In this document: positions 12,601 to 23,209 of the stretch, in pieces
How the letters are laid out: each line of letters begins with the position of its first letter
Position numbering within the stretch: the stretch's first letter is position 1
Origin: Taeniopygia guttata
Lineage: Eukaryota; Chordata; Aves; Passeriformes; Estrildidae
DNA length: 64,000 bases
Assembly: GCF_048771995.1 (NCBI RefSeq)
Contig: NC_133025.1
Span: 1,736,001-1,800,000 of the forward strand
Direction of reading: 5' to 3'
Program-made: the position numbers and the translations under genes
The notes under the pieces: model-generated
What the model was told of the DNA's origin: nothing
Databases searched by the model: none
The model's input: the letters and a program-made list of their open reading frames with translations, nothing else

Positions 12601-15600
12601 ATCAGGATTGTTGCTGAAAGGAAGGGCCTGGTTTGATGAGACTGAACTCTTTTAACCACAAAAATAATCAAGGTCCCTTTTCAAGCTCCCAAAGCCAGCC
12701 CAATCCCAGGGTCCTGTGTCCTCATCCCATTCCAAGGTTTTTGTATCCCCATCCCATTCCCAGATTCCTGTGCTGCCTTTTCATTCCTGGGTTCCTGTGC
12801 TCTCATCCTATTCCCATGTTCCTGTATCCCCATTCCCAGGTTCTTCTATCTCCATCCCATTCCCAGGTTCCTGTGTCCCCATTCCTGGGTTCCTGTGCTC
12901 CCATCCCATTCCCATGTTCCTGTATCCCCATTCCCAGGTTCCTGTATCCCCATTCCCAAGTTCTTCTATCTCCATCCCATTCCTGGGTTCCTGGGTCCCC
13001 ATTCCTGGGTTCCTGTGCTCCCATCCCATTCCCAGGTTCCCGTGTCCCCATCCCATTCCCAGGTTCCTGTATCCCCCATTCCTGGGTTCCTGTGCTCCCA
13101 TCCCATTCCCAGGCTCCTGTGCCCCATTCCCGGGTTCCTGTGTCCCCCATTCCCAGGTTCCTGTATCCCCATTCCCAGGTTCCTGTGTCCCCATTCCCAG
13201 GTTCCTGTGTCCCCATCCCCAGGTTCCTGTGCCCCCATTCCCAGGTTCCTGTGCTCCCATCCCATTCCCAGGCTCCTGTGTCCCCATTCCCAAGTTCTTC
13301 TATCTCCAGCCCATTTCCAGGTTCCTGTGTCCCCATTCCCAGGTTCCTGCGCTCCCATCCCATTCCCAGATTCCTGTGCTGCCTTTTCATTCCTGGTTTC
13401 CTGTGCTCCCATCCTATTCCCATGTTCCTGTATCCCCATTCCCAGGTTCTTCTATCTCCATCCCATTCCCAGGCTCCTGTGTCCCCATTCCCATGTTCCT
13501 GTATCCCCATTCCCAAGTTCTTCTATCTCCATCCCATTCCCAGGTTCCTGTATCCCCATTCCTGGGTTCCTGTGTCCCCATTCCCAGGTTCCTGTATCCC
13601 CATTCCCAGGTTCCTGTGTCCCTATTCCTGGGTTCCTGTGCTCCCATCCCATTCCCATGTTCCTGTATCCCCATTCCCGGGTTTCTGTGTCCCCATTCCC
13701 AGGGATGACTGTGTAGGAAGGAAGAAGAGCTCTGGCCAAACCCATCAGGAGCTAAAACCAGACCTAAACCCAGGCTTGTGCTCAAGAGATGGATGAAATC
13801 AGGCTGAGGGCACAGCTCCAGCCGGACTTGCCTCAGGGAAAATCAGATTTATTCACCTTTGCCACAGCTGTCAGCGCAACCCCGAATTCCAGCCCTGCTG
13901 GGAGCTGATGTGGATTAACAGAGAGCCAAAGTTGCAGAGCCCAGCCCTTCCTTGGGTAAAAAGCTCTGGAATGATGGGGAATTTGGAGCTTTGACAGCTC
14001 CCTTTCATTTCCAACCTCTCCGAGCTGGATTAAGTGCAGCCAATTTTCCCTTTCTGCCATTTTTTTGTCATCAGCTGACAGGGTCAGGCCGTGGGTGCTG
14101 ACTCTGATTGTATTCCACATGGATTTGCTTCCCTCCCTCCTGCTCTCCAAGCACTGGCACTTTATTTAAGGGTCAGGCTGGATGACAACAGGAAAAATCC
14201 AGCCTGAAAGGCCACAATTTCTTGTGGGATGGAAAGAGGGAAGATTTCTGATGGCTTTTTGTTGAGGATTCACCTTCTCCTGCCTGCCAGGAGCAAGAAA
14301 AAGCAGCTTCTGTCTGTTACCTCTGAGGCCAAAGAAAAATGAAGTTTATTCCCAGCAAAAAGCAGCGTGAACAGGTGAAGAGACACCTGTAATTAAACAA
14401 AATCCCACAGGAAAATAAAACCAGGAGGAAAAGCTTTTCGGGGAGCGATGTAGAGGTCGGAGACACCTCATGTCTCCGTGAAAAACCAGGCAAAGGGAAT
14501 TTCTGAGGCTCCTCGTCCCTTCCCATCCTTACCACTTGCTTGGCAGACATGAAGGTGCAGGTGAAGATGCCCAGGGACACCAGGGCGATGGAGCTGTATT
14601 TTGACACGCTGTACCTGCACAGGGGACAAGGGACACGTCACCAACCCTGCCTGGCATCCCTGCTTCCCTGGATATCCGGGATTCCGGGATAACAGGCACG
14701 CTGCCCCTCCTGACCTGCCAGGGCCAGCTGACTCCAGCTCAGCACCTCAGGAGGTTTTCCTCCCCACCTTTATCCCAGTTTATCCCAACACTTGTCCCTC
14801 AGGAAGCTTTCCTCCCCACCTTTATCCCAGATTATCCCAACACTTCTCCCAGTTTATCCCACAACTCCAGCCTTGAGTCTGTGCAGGCACGGCTCAGCGT
14901 TATCAGCGTGTTATTAATGTGTTATCAGCATGTTATCGATGTGTAATCATCATGTATTAATGTGTTATCAGCGTGTTATCAACGTGTTATCAGCATGTTA
15001 CTGATGTGTTATCAGCGTGTTATTAATGTGTTATCAGCATGTTATTGATGTATTAATAATGTGTTATCAGTGTGTTATTGATGTGTTATCAGCATGTTAT
15101 TGATGTATTAATGTGTTATCAGTGTGTTATTAATGTGTTATCAACGTGTTATAAGTGTGTTATTGGTGTGTTATCAGCATATTATCAGCATGTTATTGAT
15201 GTGTTATCAACCTGTTATCAGCGCGTTATTAGTGTGTTATCAGCACATTATCAGCGTGTTATTAATGTGTTATCAGCGTATTATCAGCATATTATTGATG
15301 TGTTATCAGTGTGTTATTAATGTGTTATCAGCACGTTATTGATGTGTAATCAGTGTGTTATTAGTGTGTTATCAGCATATTATCAGCATGTTATTGATGT
15401 GTTATCAGCATGTTATCAGCGTGTTATTGATGTGCTATCAACGTGTTATCAGCACGTTATTAATGTGTTATCAGCATGTTATCAGTGTGTTATTGATGTG
15501 CTATCAACATGTTATCAGCATGTTATTGATGTGTTATCAACGTATTATCAGAGTGTTATTGATGTGTTATCAGCATGTTATCAGCGTGTTACTGATGTGT

Positions 15601-18600
15601 TATCAGCATGCTATTGATGTGTTATCAGCATGTTATCAGCACGTTATTAATGTGTTATCAACCTGTTATCAGCATGTTATTTATGTTATCAGCATGTTAT
15701 TAATGTGTTACCAGCATGTTATCAGTGTGTTATTGATGTGTTATCAGCATGTTATCAGCACTGCTGGAGCCACAATCCCCACCGAGCTCCACCCCAGCCA
15801 CAGCCAGCACAGAATCCCTCAGGAGCTCTTCCAAAACTGAACAGAGAGGCTGCAGCTGTGGAAAATCTAATTCCAGCCAAGACAGGAGGGAAGAGGTGGA
15901 AATGCAGAAGGAGCTATTCCAGCCTCTATGCCATGCTCTCTGTCCCAGTTCCCCACCATTAAAATCAGAATATTTAACAGGAAGAATGATGGCACGAAAC
16001 ACCCAGCGGGATTTAATCCATGGCAGAGATTCCCTAAAGATAAGAAGTGTGTGATTTACCTTTTCTTCAGGATGATGATCCCTAGAGCCATGCTTGCTAT
16101 GAGAGAACCCTGGGGAAAAAAACCAAAAAAAAAAAACAGATGGGAAAACCAAAACATGAGGTCAGCAGGCCAGAATTCCCCAGCTTGGGATGCTGATCCC
16201 AAAGGGACACTGCAAACTCAGTGTGGTGGATACCAAGAGAAACACCACGTTTGAAACAGGAAAACTGACTTTAATGGGAGAAGGTGCAGCTTCCTTGAGG
16301 TTGGATACTGGGAAAAATCCTGCCCTGGAAGGGTTGTCCAGCCCTGGAGGGATTTCCAAGTCCTGTGGTACGTGGGACATGGGGCAGTGATGGCTTGGCA
16401 GTGCTGGGACTGGTTGGACTCCATGAGCTTAAAGTTCTTCTCCTGCCTCAATGATTCCATGATTCCCTTCATCCAGGAAACGGGGAGAAGGTGAGCTGGC
16501 TCCCTTGGGAATAAGGATACTGGGCTGGGGACCTCCCCTTTATTTTTTTTCAGAATGTGGCCAAATCCCACTAGTTTAACTGGGAGCAGGAGCCCAGCTC
16601 CAGGGATTGACTGCAGGAGCAGAACCACCCCTCGCAGTTCATGGGGGACAGGTCTCCTGCAGCGTGGGCTGGTTTTGAACCTCTCCCCATTCCAGATATT
16701 CCACCCCCAGGATGTGCTGTGGGAAAAGAGCTCCCACCAGGAGGTTTTGTTATTCCCAACAGCTGGGGCTCCATTTCCTTGGGGTTTAAGAGATCTTTTA
16801 GCCTGGCACTCATCCACACTTAGGTGAAGATGCAGTTTAATGGGTTTTTTCCCAAAGCAAAGAACTGTGCAGGTGGATTAGGCCAAATCCCAAATCCCAA
16901 ATCCATGCTCTCTGACCTGTGATGTTCAAGACCAGAACATGAATCACTTGGTGGCAGGGAAAGCTGAATCCCTGTGGCCAACCAGAGTCTGGGATTGCTT
17001 TTGTCACCGCCACTTCCCCCTTAGCTCTGGAATTCCAAAGCCTGTCTGAGCCTGTTTCCCTGTCTATCCATTAACCTGGAATTTAATGATCAACACCATA
17101 ACGTGAAACCTTTGGAGCTGAGCTTTGGAGCGAGGCTGCTCTCCCACCAGCTGGAATTCAGGATTTCCACAGGGGTTTGGTGCTCTCGGGACACATGGAG
17201 CAGGGATGGTTGCAGCAGAAATGATGGAATGGGAGCCCCAGGAGGAGGAGGAGGAGGAGGAGGAGGAGGGTGCTCACCGAACGGAAGATCATGTGCAGTG
17301 GCATCGCGATGTTCAGGTTCAGGGCGTAGTTATTGACCACGCTGACGGTGAAGAACATGGCCACCATGATGAAATAGTTCCTGAAACGTGGAAAAATACC
17401 TGGGAGATGTGCAGGAACCTCCCTGAGATGCTGAGAGACCCCCCAGGAATAATCATGGGATGCATGGAGAGGTTTGGAGCAGAGCAGAGATTCTGGGTCT
17501 GTCACCAAGCTCGTCCCCAGTGGAGAAATGTGAAGTGAATTTGGGTGATTTTCCAGGAAAACTTTCCCTTCCCACTCCCACCACACCAAATCCCAGAGAT
17601 AAAAAGCTCTTGAAGCACAACAAACTCTTCCCTGTGCAAAACTCTGCCCCGTTCCTGTGACAGGGAAAGATCTGATGGCAATTTCCCATTAAAAACTCCT
17701 GATAAACGAGTGGGGATTTTATCCAGCCTGGCAGCTTCCCAACATGGCTCTGCAGATGCTGCAGGATGGATGGGATTTCCACAGGATAAGTGGAAAAGCC
17801 ACTTTATGAAAAGTTTTTTGGAGGTAAGAGAGATCCAGGCCACTCCTGCTGGGGAAAACCTTGGGATTGTACCTGATGGGGATGGCCGGGCGCTTCCTCC
17901 CGAAGTTGGCCTCGAAGATGAAACCTTCCAGCGCAATGAACAGGAACTGGGAGAAGGTCACGATGTTCCCACATCCTGGGAACTGCCTGCAGGCAGGGAG
18001 AGACCAGCATCAGAGCCATTCCAGGGAGAGCTAACACTGGGATCCAACAAAAGGAGGCAGCAGAGCCAGAATCCTACCCCTTTTCCCAGACTCCTGTCCC
18101 TTTTCCCAGAATCCTATCCCTTTTTCCAGACTCCTATCCCTTTTCCCAGAATCTCATCCCTTTTCCCAGAATCCTACCCCTTTTTCCAGAATTTTATCCC
18201 TTTTTCCAGACTCCTATCCCTTTCCCCAGAATCCTAACCCTTTTTCCCAGAATCTTGTCCCTTTTCCCAGACTTCTATCCCTTTTTCCAGAATCCTACAC
18301 CTTTTCCCAGACTCCTACCCCTTTTCCCAGAATCCTGTGCCTTTTCCCAGACTCCTGTGCCCTTTTCCCAGACTCCTGTCCCTTTTCCCAGAATCCTACC
18401 CCCTTTTCCAGAATTCTACACCTTTTCCCAGACTCCTACCCCTTTTTCCAGAATCCTACACCTTTTCCCAGAATCCTACCCCTTTTCCCAGAATCCTACC
18501 CCTTTTCCAAGACTCCTGTCCCCTTTTTCCAGAATTCTATCCCTTTTCCCAGACTCCTATCCATTTTTCCAGACTCCTGTCCCCTTTTCCCAGACTCCTG

Positions 18601-21600
18601 TCCCCTTTTCCCAGACTCCCATCCATTTTTCCAGAATCCCATCCCTTTTCCCAGAATCCTACCCCTTTTCCCAGAATCCTACCCCTTTTCCCAGACTCCT
18701 GTCCCTTTTCCCAGACTCCTGTCCCTTTTCCCAGAATTCTATCCTTTTTCCCAGACTCCTGTCCCTTTCCCCAGAATCCTACCCCATTTCCCAGAATCCT
18801 ATCCGTTTTTCCAGACTTCTGCCCCCTTTTCCCAGACTTCTGCCCCCTTTTCCCAGACTCCTGCCCCCTTTTTCCAGACTCCTATCCATTTTTCCAGACT
18901 CCTATCCATTTTTCCAGACTCCTATCCCTTTTCCCACAAAGAGACCCACCCTGGAGAGGTTTTACTCAGGGTTTGTTCACCTGAGCTTGTGCAAACACCT
19001 GCAGGGTGTTTCCTCCAACATTTCCCAAGATGAACTTGGAATGTTGGAGCAGTCAGGTCAGGGAAGTGAAAGAAAAAACTGCTGGATCTCTCTCTTTCCC
19101 ACGGGAAGTGGCTTTAGGAGGACTCTGTGTTTGTTAGAGGTCAGGTAATCTGAGGTAATCTGCCTTTCCAGGGAGAAAAGGCAGCTGGAAATTCAATATT
19201 CCTCATGCCTGCTGCAGGAGGGAAGTGCCAAGGTCAGGTCTGTGCTGGCAGAGTGTCCCTGGTTCAGATTTGCTCAATTTCCTCTAAAAAAGTTTCAGCT
19301 CCCCTGGGATTTCTGAATTCTAGAAGGGACCAAAACTCCTCACAGGAGCCCAAAAAAAGTCCTGGAAGAAATCCCACGTGACATCCATGGATTTTTTAAT
19401 GTGACAACAACTGCTCTAGGATCCCAAATCAACAAAATTTTGTCTGAGCTCAAAAGGGACCCTCTTAGTCCCTTTTTGTCCCTCCCTGGAGGGACCCAGG
19501 AGTCCAAAAATGCCACCAGTTCCGAGCAATCCAAATGTTTATCCTGTGGGAACAGGAATTCCACAATTCCAAAGCAAGGAATTCAAACAAACATTCCCTG
19601 AGGAGCCCCCAGGGAGCAGGGAAGGATTTCCTGGGAAGCAGAAGCTCAGAGGAGGCTGTGACAGGGCAGATAATGAGAAAACTCATGGGAGATGAAGGAA
19701 TTTAGAGAATATTTCCTTTTTTTTTTTTTTTTCCTCCTGGTGTAAGACAGAAAGTGAGGCCAAGCATTCCTGGGAGAGTCCTGCTCCTCAAGGAACATGC
19801 TGGATGCAGTTTTGCAGGATTCAAGCTGGGAAATGCCCTGGAAAACAGGAATTTCCAAGCTGCCTCCTCCAAATTCTCCTCTGTCACCCCACAGAGCTCT
19901 GAGGAGCAGCAGCCACATGGGGAATGCAGGGCTGAGCCGACAACACCTGGAAAAATCCCATTTTCCCTGCTTTTTCCAGGGATGGGCACCACCCTGAGCC
20001 ACTTCCCTCTGCCCACCTGCCAATTCTTCTTCCCAGAAGAAGAATTATCCATAAAACTTCGTTATCTTTTCAGCTCTGAGGCTGAAAGGTTCAAAAGGGA
20101 CAAAGAGAAGAGACCTTGAAGCAGAGCCAGAAGCTCCAGGATTGCAAATCTTATCTCCAGCCTTATCTCCAAGTTTTCACCCCCAAAGGGGATCACAAGG
20201 AGCTGGAAACCTGTGATAAAACCCAAGGATGGGCTTTGCCTCCTCCCAAATCACAGAGCCCTGGACATGACCCCATTTTATCAGCACTGTTGGCACTCGG
20301 GGTTTTGTGCTGGCTGATAAAAAGGGCTCCTTCTTTGGCTCACAATCCTCACTCAGATCCACCTAAAAAATGAGATCAGTTTGGATCTATCAACCCAAGA
20401 TCTGCTTCAGCTGCAGACAACCAAAAAGAGTCCTCCCAGCAAGAAGTCTCCCTGCTCTCTCTCCTACTCCACTACATGGAAAGGGAGAAAATCTGATTTT
20501 TGGGCCTGATTTACATCCCTTCCACAGCAATTTGAGCCCCTAAAATCAAGAAATTTGAGATTGCTTGTTCTGCCTCCCCAGCCCAGCAGAAATATTTTTC
20601 TTCTCTCCTCTGCAGCCACTCTCCACACATTTAAACTATTTTGTCTGCCCTCAGGTATTTCCAGATTAAACACTTCTCATTCCTTGGCTTTCCTTATAAA
20701 TCCTGAGCAAACTTCTTCCCAATCAACTTTGCTACTCCTCACCAACCTGGTCACTGCCTTCTCCAGGATTTTGCTTGTTATTGGGAATATTCATCTGCAG
20801 GAGGAAATTTTCCTTCCAAAACCCAACAAAATAATTGGTGTTATCCCAATTTTGGGATTAAAGGTGAGCAGGGCAAGTAAAAGGCACAGGAATTGAGCTG
20901 TTGGGATTTTTAGGAATTTTTAAAGTGGATGAGAGGTGCTGCTTGAAAGAAGGTTTTGTGTGAAAAGCAGCTTTCCCTTGATGTCTGCAATTGGATTTCT
21001 GGAATTTGCTCCTCTGGGCTTGAGTCACCTTTGAATAATTCAGTCTTTGAACAGGGCCAAATGTTTTGGTTTAAGGTTTGCTGTGAGGAGACCTGAGTGG
21101 CAAAAAAAGCCAAATCCAAAGGGTTGTTGTTTTTTTTTTTGCTTCCAAAGGGTTCAGCCCTCCTCTGTCACTGATGCTGCAACACAAACCAGGCAGGAAA
21201 TCAGAGGTTGGAGTAATCCCTGAGAGAAAAAACAGCTCCTCACACAAACTCCGTGATTTATCCAGGGATTGTGCACCTGAATCCCATTTGGGAGCAAATA
21301 TCCCAACTGCTGGATTTTGCAGTCCCTTTTTCCTTTAATAATCTGGGATATTGATGGGCTGGGAGGGAGTAAGGGCTGATTTTGGAAGCTGGAGTGCACT
21401 GAGGGCTCAGGGGTGCAGCCCCACGCTGACTCACTGGGATTTTACACACCAAACCAGTTCAAGCATCACTTTTTTCCCAGTCAGGCCTTCCCACCTTTCT
21501 GAACAGCCCCTGCCCAAGCTTCCAGCCTTCCTCCATCAGGGTGAGGAAGGTGAGATCCCCAAAATCATCAGGGTGAGGAAGGTGAGATTCCCAAAATCAT

Positions 21601-22787
21601 CAGGGTGAGGAAGGTGAGATTCCCAAAATCATCAGGGTGAGGAAGGTGAGATTCCCAAAAACATCAGGGTGAGGAAGGTGAGATCCCCCAAAAACATCAG
21701 GGTGAGTGAGGAAGGTGAGATCCCCAAAATTATCAGGGTGAGTTAGGAAGGTGAGATCCCCCAAAAACATCAGGGTGAGTGAAGAAGGTGAGATCCCCAA
21801 AAACATCAGGATGAGGAAGGTGAGATCCCCAAAAACACCAGGGTGAGTGAGGTGAGATCCCCAAAATCACCAGCCTCCAATCTGAGAATTCAAGGGGACT
21901 CGGTGACTTTGCAGCGAGCGAGGATTCCAGGTGGAAAACATTCCAGGGATTCCAGGTGGAAAACATTCCAAGACCCCAAGCTCGGATTTCCAGGAGGAAA
22001 ACATTCCCTGCTGTCCCCAGGGGCAGCTCCTGCCTTGTCCCTGGGATCTGAGCGCTGGGACAGGGTGGGATGGGGACATCCCCTAGCCCGGACACATTAT
22101 TTAGTCATTTATTTGGATGTCACATAATTGATATGAACTGAGTTATAAATTAATTTAATTTCAATTTTAATGGGAGTGAATTTTATTATTAAATCTCCCT
22201 CCACAACTCCCTGACAGGAGGATGGAGCAAGGTGGGAATCCAGCTATTTTCCCAAGGAATAAAGGACACGATGGAAGAAAAGGGGAAAATAAACAAACCC
22301 CAAAAGCTTCCTGAGCTGACATTTTAGGGTTATTTTCACACTGAAGCACATTAAAAAAAAAAAAAAAAAAAAACCAACAAAAAAAAAAAAACCACCAAAC
22401 CGATTTGTTGTGTGGCTTTAATCCAGTTTAGAGCCAAGGTGCTGCATTGGGGTGCCCAGAACACCCCAAACCCACCTAGCAGGGACACAGGCGATGATTT
22501 ACCTCTGGGCTCTTCCATGAGGGGCTCTGGGCTCTTCCATGAGGGGCACCGAGGCCTGAGGGGTTTAAAACCCCCTCAGCACCCCAAATCCCCCCAAACC
22601 CACCCCGGCACTGCTGCTGCGTCCCCTCACACACCCTGAGGGGATCCCATCCCAACAGGATCACCCCGATCCCGACCCTTTTTCCCTCAGCCCTCCCCTC
22701 GGCCCCGCACCTGGCCAGCAGCTCCAGGAACACCACGTTGCTGCAGCAGCCGCCGAACACCAGCCCCACAGCCACGGCCGGGTGCAT
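6446..22787 (-). CDS. SLC35B4: SLC35B4, UDP-sugar transporter (complete, 10 coding exons)
   Basis: Nucleotide-sugar transporter of the SLC35/drug-metabolite-transporter superfamily. The family member carries UDP-xylose and UDP-GlcNAc into the Golgi/ER lumen and is expected to have about ten membrane helices. Coding exons: 22787-22711, 17986-17873, 17380-17278, 16109-16060, 14614-14533, 12482-12422, 12027-11918, 11737-11662, 11077-11002, 6689-6446. These join to 993 nt in one open frame, 330 residues plus stop (human is 331). Landmarks recalled from the human protein are intact: MHPAVAVGLVFGGCC at the N terminus, NNYALNLNIAMPLHMIFRS, ALLMSARMGIFQE, GKHSKEALFYN, LTTECTSLTVTLVVTLRKF and FSILYFQNPFTGWHWLG. 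The start has G at -3 and matches the family N terminus. The last dozen residues (ending RRRRPKEE) differ from the human lysine-rich tail. All introns are GT-AG; the last has U12-type signals. Identification rests on remembered family sequence plus perfect phase agreement. Confidence 0.96.
6700..10790. repeat. ~370-bp satellite carrying a CR1 3' tail, with higher-order repeats
   Basis: Eleven or so units. The phrase 'ttaccttctcctgggagc' recurs at about 7035, 7411, 7809, 8177, 8575, 8943, 9320, 9692, 10059 and 10432. Each unit contains 'ggttggaaaagacctttgag' plus 'atcatcgagtccaacct', a CR1 tail in minus orientation. Spacing alternates 398/368, giving a 766-bp higher-order repeat (7411-8176 and 8177-8942, near identical), and a 739-bp pair at 9320 and 10059. 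The left edge merges with the exon-10 acceptor. Confidence 0.93.
10795..10945. repeat. ~20-bp minisatellite at the end of the CR1-tail satellite
   Basis: About eight units of 'aggaagcctccaaggattt'. The unit derives from the edge of the larger satellite unit (gggaagcctccaaggattta). It ends some 50 bp before the U12 donor of SLC35B4. Confidence 0.9.
11002..11077 (-). CDS. SLC35B4: SLC35B4 coding exon 9
   Basis: Acceptor CTGCAG|AGCT. Encodes ELFQVPVIGLTLPIMWFYLL and on to MNVITQ. The exon ends ACCCA|GTATCCTTTA, whose intron side is the U12-class donor consensus, not a U2 donor. Confidence 0.94.
11345..11545 (-). mobile_element. CR1 LINE 3' fragment
   Basis: Minus orientation. Contains 'ccttggacattccagggatc', 'agctgctctggcaattccag' and a degraded tail at 11350-11380. 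Lies in SLC35B4 intron 8. Confidence 0.8.
11662..11737 (-). CDS. SLC35B4: SLC35B4 coding exon 8
   Basis: Acceptor CCCCAG|CATG, donor GTCTG|GTGAGT. Encodes HALPLPGFLLLAPNIYQHAV and on to LFNQS, ending in phase 1. Confidence 0.94.
11918..12027 (-). CDS. SLC35B4: SLC35B4 coding exon 7
   Basis: Acceptor TTCCAG|GTAT, donor TACAAC|GTGAGT. Encodes GIAALTFALLMSARMGIFQE and on through MLYKKFGKHSKEALFYN, one of the most conserved stretches of the family. Confidence 0.95.
12422..12482 (-). CDS. SLC35B4: SLC35B4 coding exon 6
   Basis: Acceptor CTTCAG|GCAT, donor GCTGG|GTATGT. Encodes ASDSSSNEEDGPQAFLWWLL, an acidic loop followed by the start of the next membrane helix. Confidence 0.92.
12715..13705. 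repeat. 22-bp pyrimidine-rich minisatellite
   Basis: About 45 units on 'cccattcccaggttcctgtg' with longer variants carrying an extra 'atcccattc'. The plus strand is strongly C/T-rich, so the SLC35B4 transcript is G/A-rich here. All three frames stay open over long stretches; not coding. Begins 230 nt upstream of exon 6. Confidence 0.95.
13706..14532. other. SLC35B4 intron 5 remainder
   Basis: Single-copy-looking intron sequence, no feature recognised. Confidence 0.5.
14533..14614 (-). CDS. SLC35B4: SLC35B4 coding exon 5
   Basis: Acceptor GTGCAG|GTAC, donor CAAGTG|GTAAGG. Encodes YSVSKYSSIALVSLGIFTCT and on to FMSAKQV, ending in phase 0. Confidence 0.94.
14890..15765. repeat. 10-12-bp minisatellite (GTTATCAGC / GTTATTGAT type)
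   Basis: About 80 units of 'gtgttatcagcatgttattg'-like sequence alternating TATCAGC and TATTGATG/TATTAATG forms. Starts 276 nt upstream of SLC35B4 exon 5. Confidence 0.95.
16060..16109 (-). CDS. SLC35B4: SLC35B4 coding exon 4
   Basis: A 50-nt exon, acceptor CCCCAG|GGTT, donor AAAAG|GTAAAT. It encodes GSLIASMALGIIILKK plus two bases of an Arg codon, the conserved GSLIA...ILKKR segment. Confidence 0.93.
16290..16470 (+). mobile_element. CR1 LINE 3' fragment
   Basis: Plus orientation. Contains 'ccttgaggttggatactggg', 'gatggcttggcagtgctggg' and ends 'aatgattccatgattccc', the CR1 terminal repeat. Confidence 0.8.
17239..17270. repeat. (GGA)n microsatellite abutting an exon donor
   Basis: About ten GGA units. 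On the transcript strand it forms a CCT-rich tract only about 6 nt after the exon-3 donor GTGAGC. Confidence 0.95.
17278..17380 (-). CDS. SLC35B4: SLC35B4 coding exon 3
   Basis: Acceptor TTTCAG|GAAC, donor TCG|GTGAGC. Encodes NYFIMVAMFFTVSVVNNYAL and on to NLNIAMPLHMIFRS, ending in phase 0. A pure GGA/TCC microsatellite sits a few nucleotides inside the donor. Confidence 0.95.
17873..17986 (-). CDS. SLC35B4: SLC35B4 coding exon 2
   Basis: Acceptor CTGCAG|GCAG, donor ATCAG|GTACAA. Encodes RQFPGCGNIVTFSQFLFIAL and on through EGFIFEANFGRKRPAIPI, matching the family. A 20-bp minisatellite begins about 80 nt upstream (transcript sense). Confidence 0.95.
18065..18935. repeat. 20-bp pyrimidine-rich minisatellite
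   Basis: About 45 units of 'ccttttcccagactcctgtc' and 'ccttttcccagaatcctacc'. Strong C/T bias on the plus strand. Begins 79 nt upstream of SLC35B4 exon 2. Confidence 0.95.
18936..21535. other. SLC35B4 intron 1, single-copy portion
   Basis: About 2.6 kb without recognised exons or arrays. A poly-T run lies near 19715. Confidence 0.5.
21536..21875. repeat. ~31-bp minisatellite in SLC35B4 intron 1
   Basis: About eleven units of 'catcagggtgaggaaggtga' plus 'gatccccaaaa', some with a GTGA insertion (gtgagtgagg). Confidence 0.93.
21900..22690. other. SLC35B4 intron 1 near the promoter
   Basis: Includes four spaced copies of 'aggtggaaaacattcc' or aggaggaaaacattcc (21930-22010) and an A-rich tract at 22350-22392. 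No gene recognised. Confidence 0.5.
22711..22787 (-). CDS. SLC35B4: SLC35B4 coding exon 1
   Basis: Encodes MHPAVAVGLVFGGCCSNVVF and on to LLA, the first transmembrane segment. It ends in phase 2 at CCAG|GTGCGG. It lies in a CpG-rich stretch. Upstream of the ATG is 5' UTR/promoter sequence. Confidence 0.95.
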
Positions 22788-22936
22788 GGCGTCGCTCCGG
22801 GCAACCAGGCGGCGTCCCGGGCCGCGGCCGCATCCCGATCCCGGGATCCCACCTCGATCCCGGGATCCTGCCCCGCCGCCCCCGCTTCCTCCTCCGGCCG
22901 CCGGTAGTTCGCTGCCCGCCCGCCGCCGCCGCGGGG

Positions 22937-23018
22937 ACTACAACTCCCGGCAGGCTCCGCGCCGCCGCAGCGCGGCTCCCGGCGGGCACCCAGGGCGGGG
23001 CACTATGGGAGTTGTAGT
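22937..23018. promoter_or_regulatory. Inverted pair of ZNF143/THAP11-like sites
   Basis: ACTACAACTCCCG (22937-22949, plus) and ACTACAACTCCCA (23018-23006, minus) face each other with 56 nt between, flanking the GC box. Motif identity is from memory of the SBS consensus. Confidence 0.65.
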
Positions 23019-23028
23019 TCTGGGTGGA

Positions 23029-23085
23029 ATGGCGGCGCTGAGGTGGCGTCAGGGGGAGGCGCGGCTCCGGCGCTGTTTGTGGTGA
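23029..23085 (+). other. Possible first exon of a divergent transcript
   Basis: A plus-strand ATG at 23029 with G at -3 and G at +4 opens MAALRWRQGEARLRRCLW, then stop. The end overlaps a good donor, TTTGTG|GTGAGG, at 23081/23082. It lies on the outer side of the shared promoter. I found no partner exon on the plus strand before 30 kb, so this may be a noncoding divergent RNA or nothing. Confidence 0.25.
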
Positions 23086-23209
23086 GGAGCGGCGCGTAAT
23101 TGACTTTTTGGGGTCATTTAGTGACCCTAAAACGCCAGTTAGAGGCACTTCCTAAGGATTCGGTGCCGAGGAAATTTTTCGCTGTTCAAAATAATAATTA
23201 TTGTTGGAA

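Larger units (their letters stand above)
22690..23075. promoter_or_regulatory. CpG-rich promoter of SLC35B4, possibly bidirectional
   Basis: A GC- and CpG-dense block covers exon 1 and extends upstream. It has a GC box (GGGCGGGG, 22993-23000) and two copies of ACTACAACTCCC in inverted orientation: 22937-22949 on the plus strand and 23018-23006 on the minus strand. This matches the ZNF143/THAP11 (SBS) core ACTACAA-TCCC common in ubiquitously active, often divergent vertebrate promoters. No TATA box is evident. Confidence 0.7.

Noticed and set aside
12633-13796. 387-residue and other long open frames on both strands
   Set aside because: They are made by the 22-bp minisatellite, whose period keeps frames open; no start context, no domain.
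14890-15765. Cys/Tyr/Val repeat frames on plus
   Set aside because: Produced by the GTTATCAGC minisatellite.
17125-17538. Plus-strand 137-residue frame
   Set aside because: Shadow of SLC35B4 exon 3 with the GGA tract giving poly-Glu.
22738-23085. 115-residue plus-strand frame across the promoter
   Set aside because: Arg/Pro-rich translation of a CpG island. Only its last ATG-donor part is kept as a weak divergent-exon candidate.
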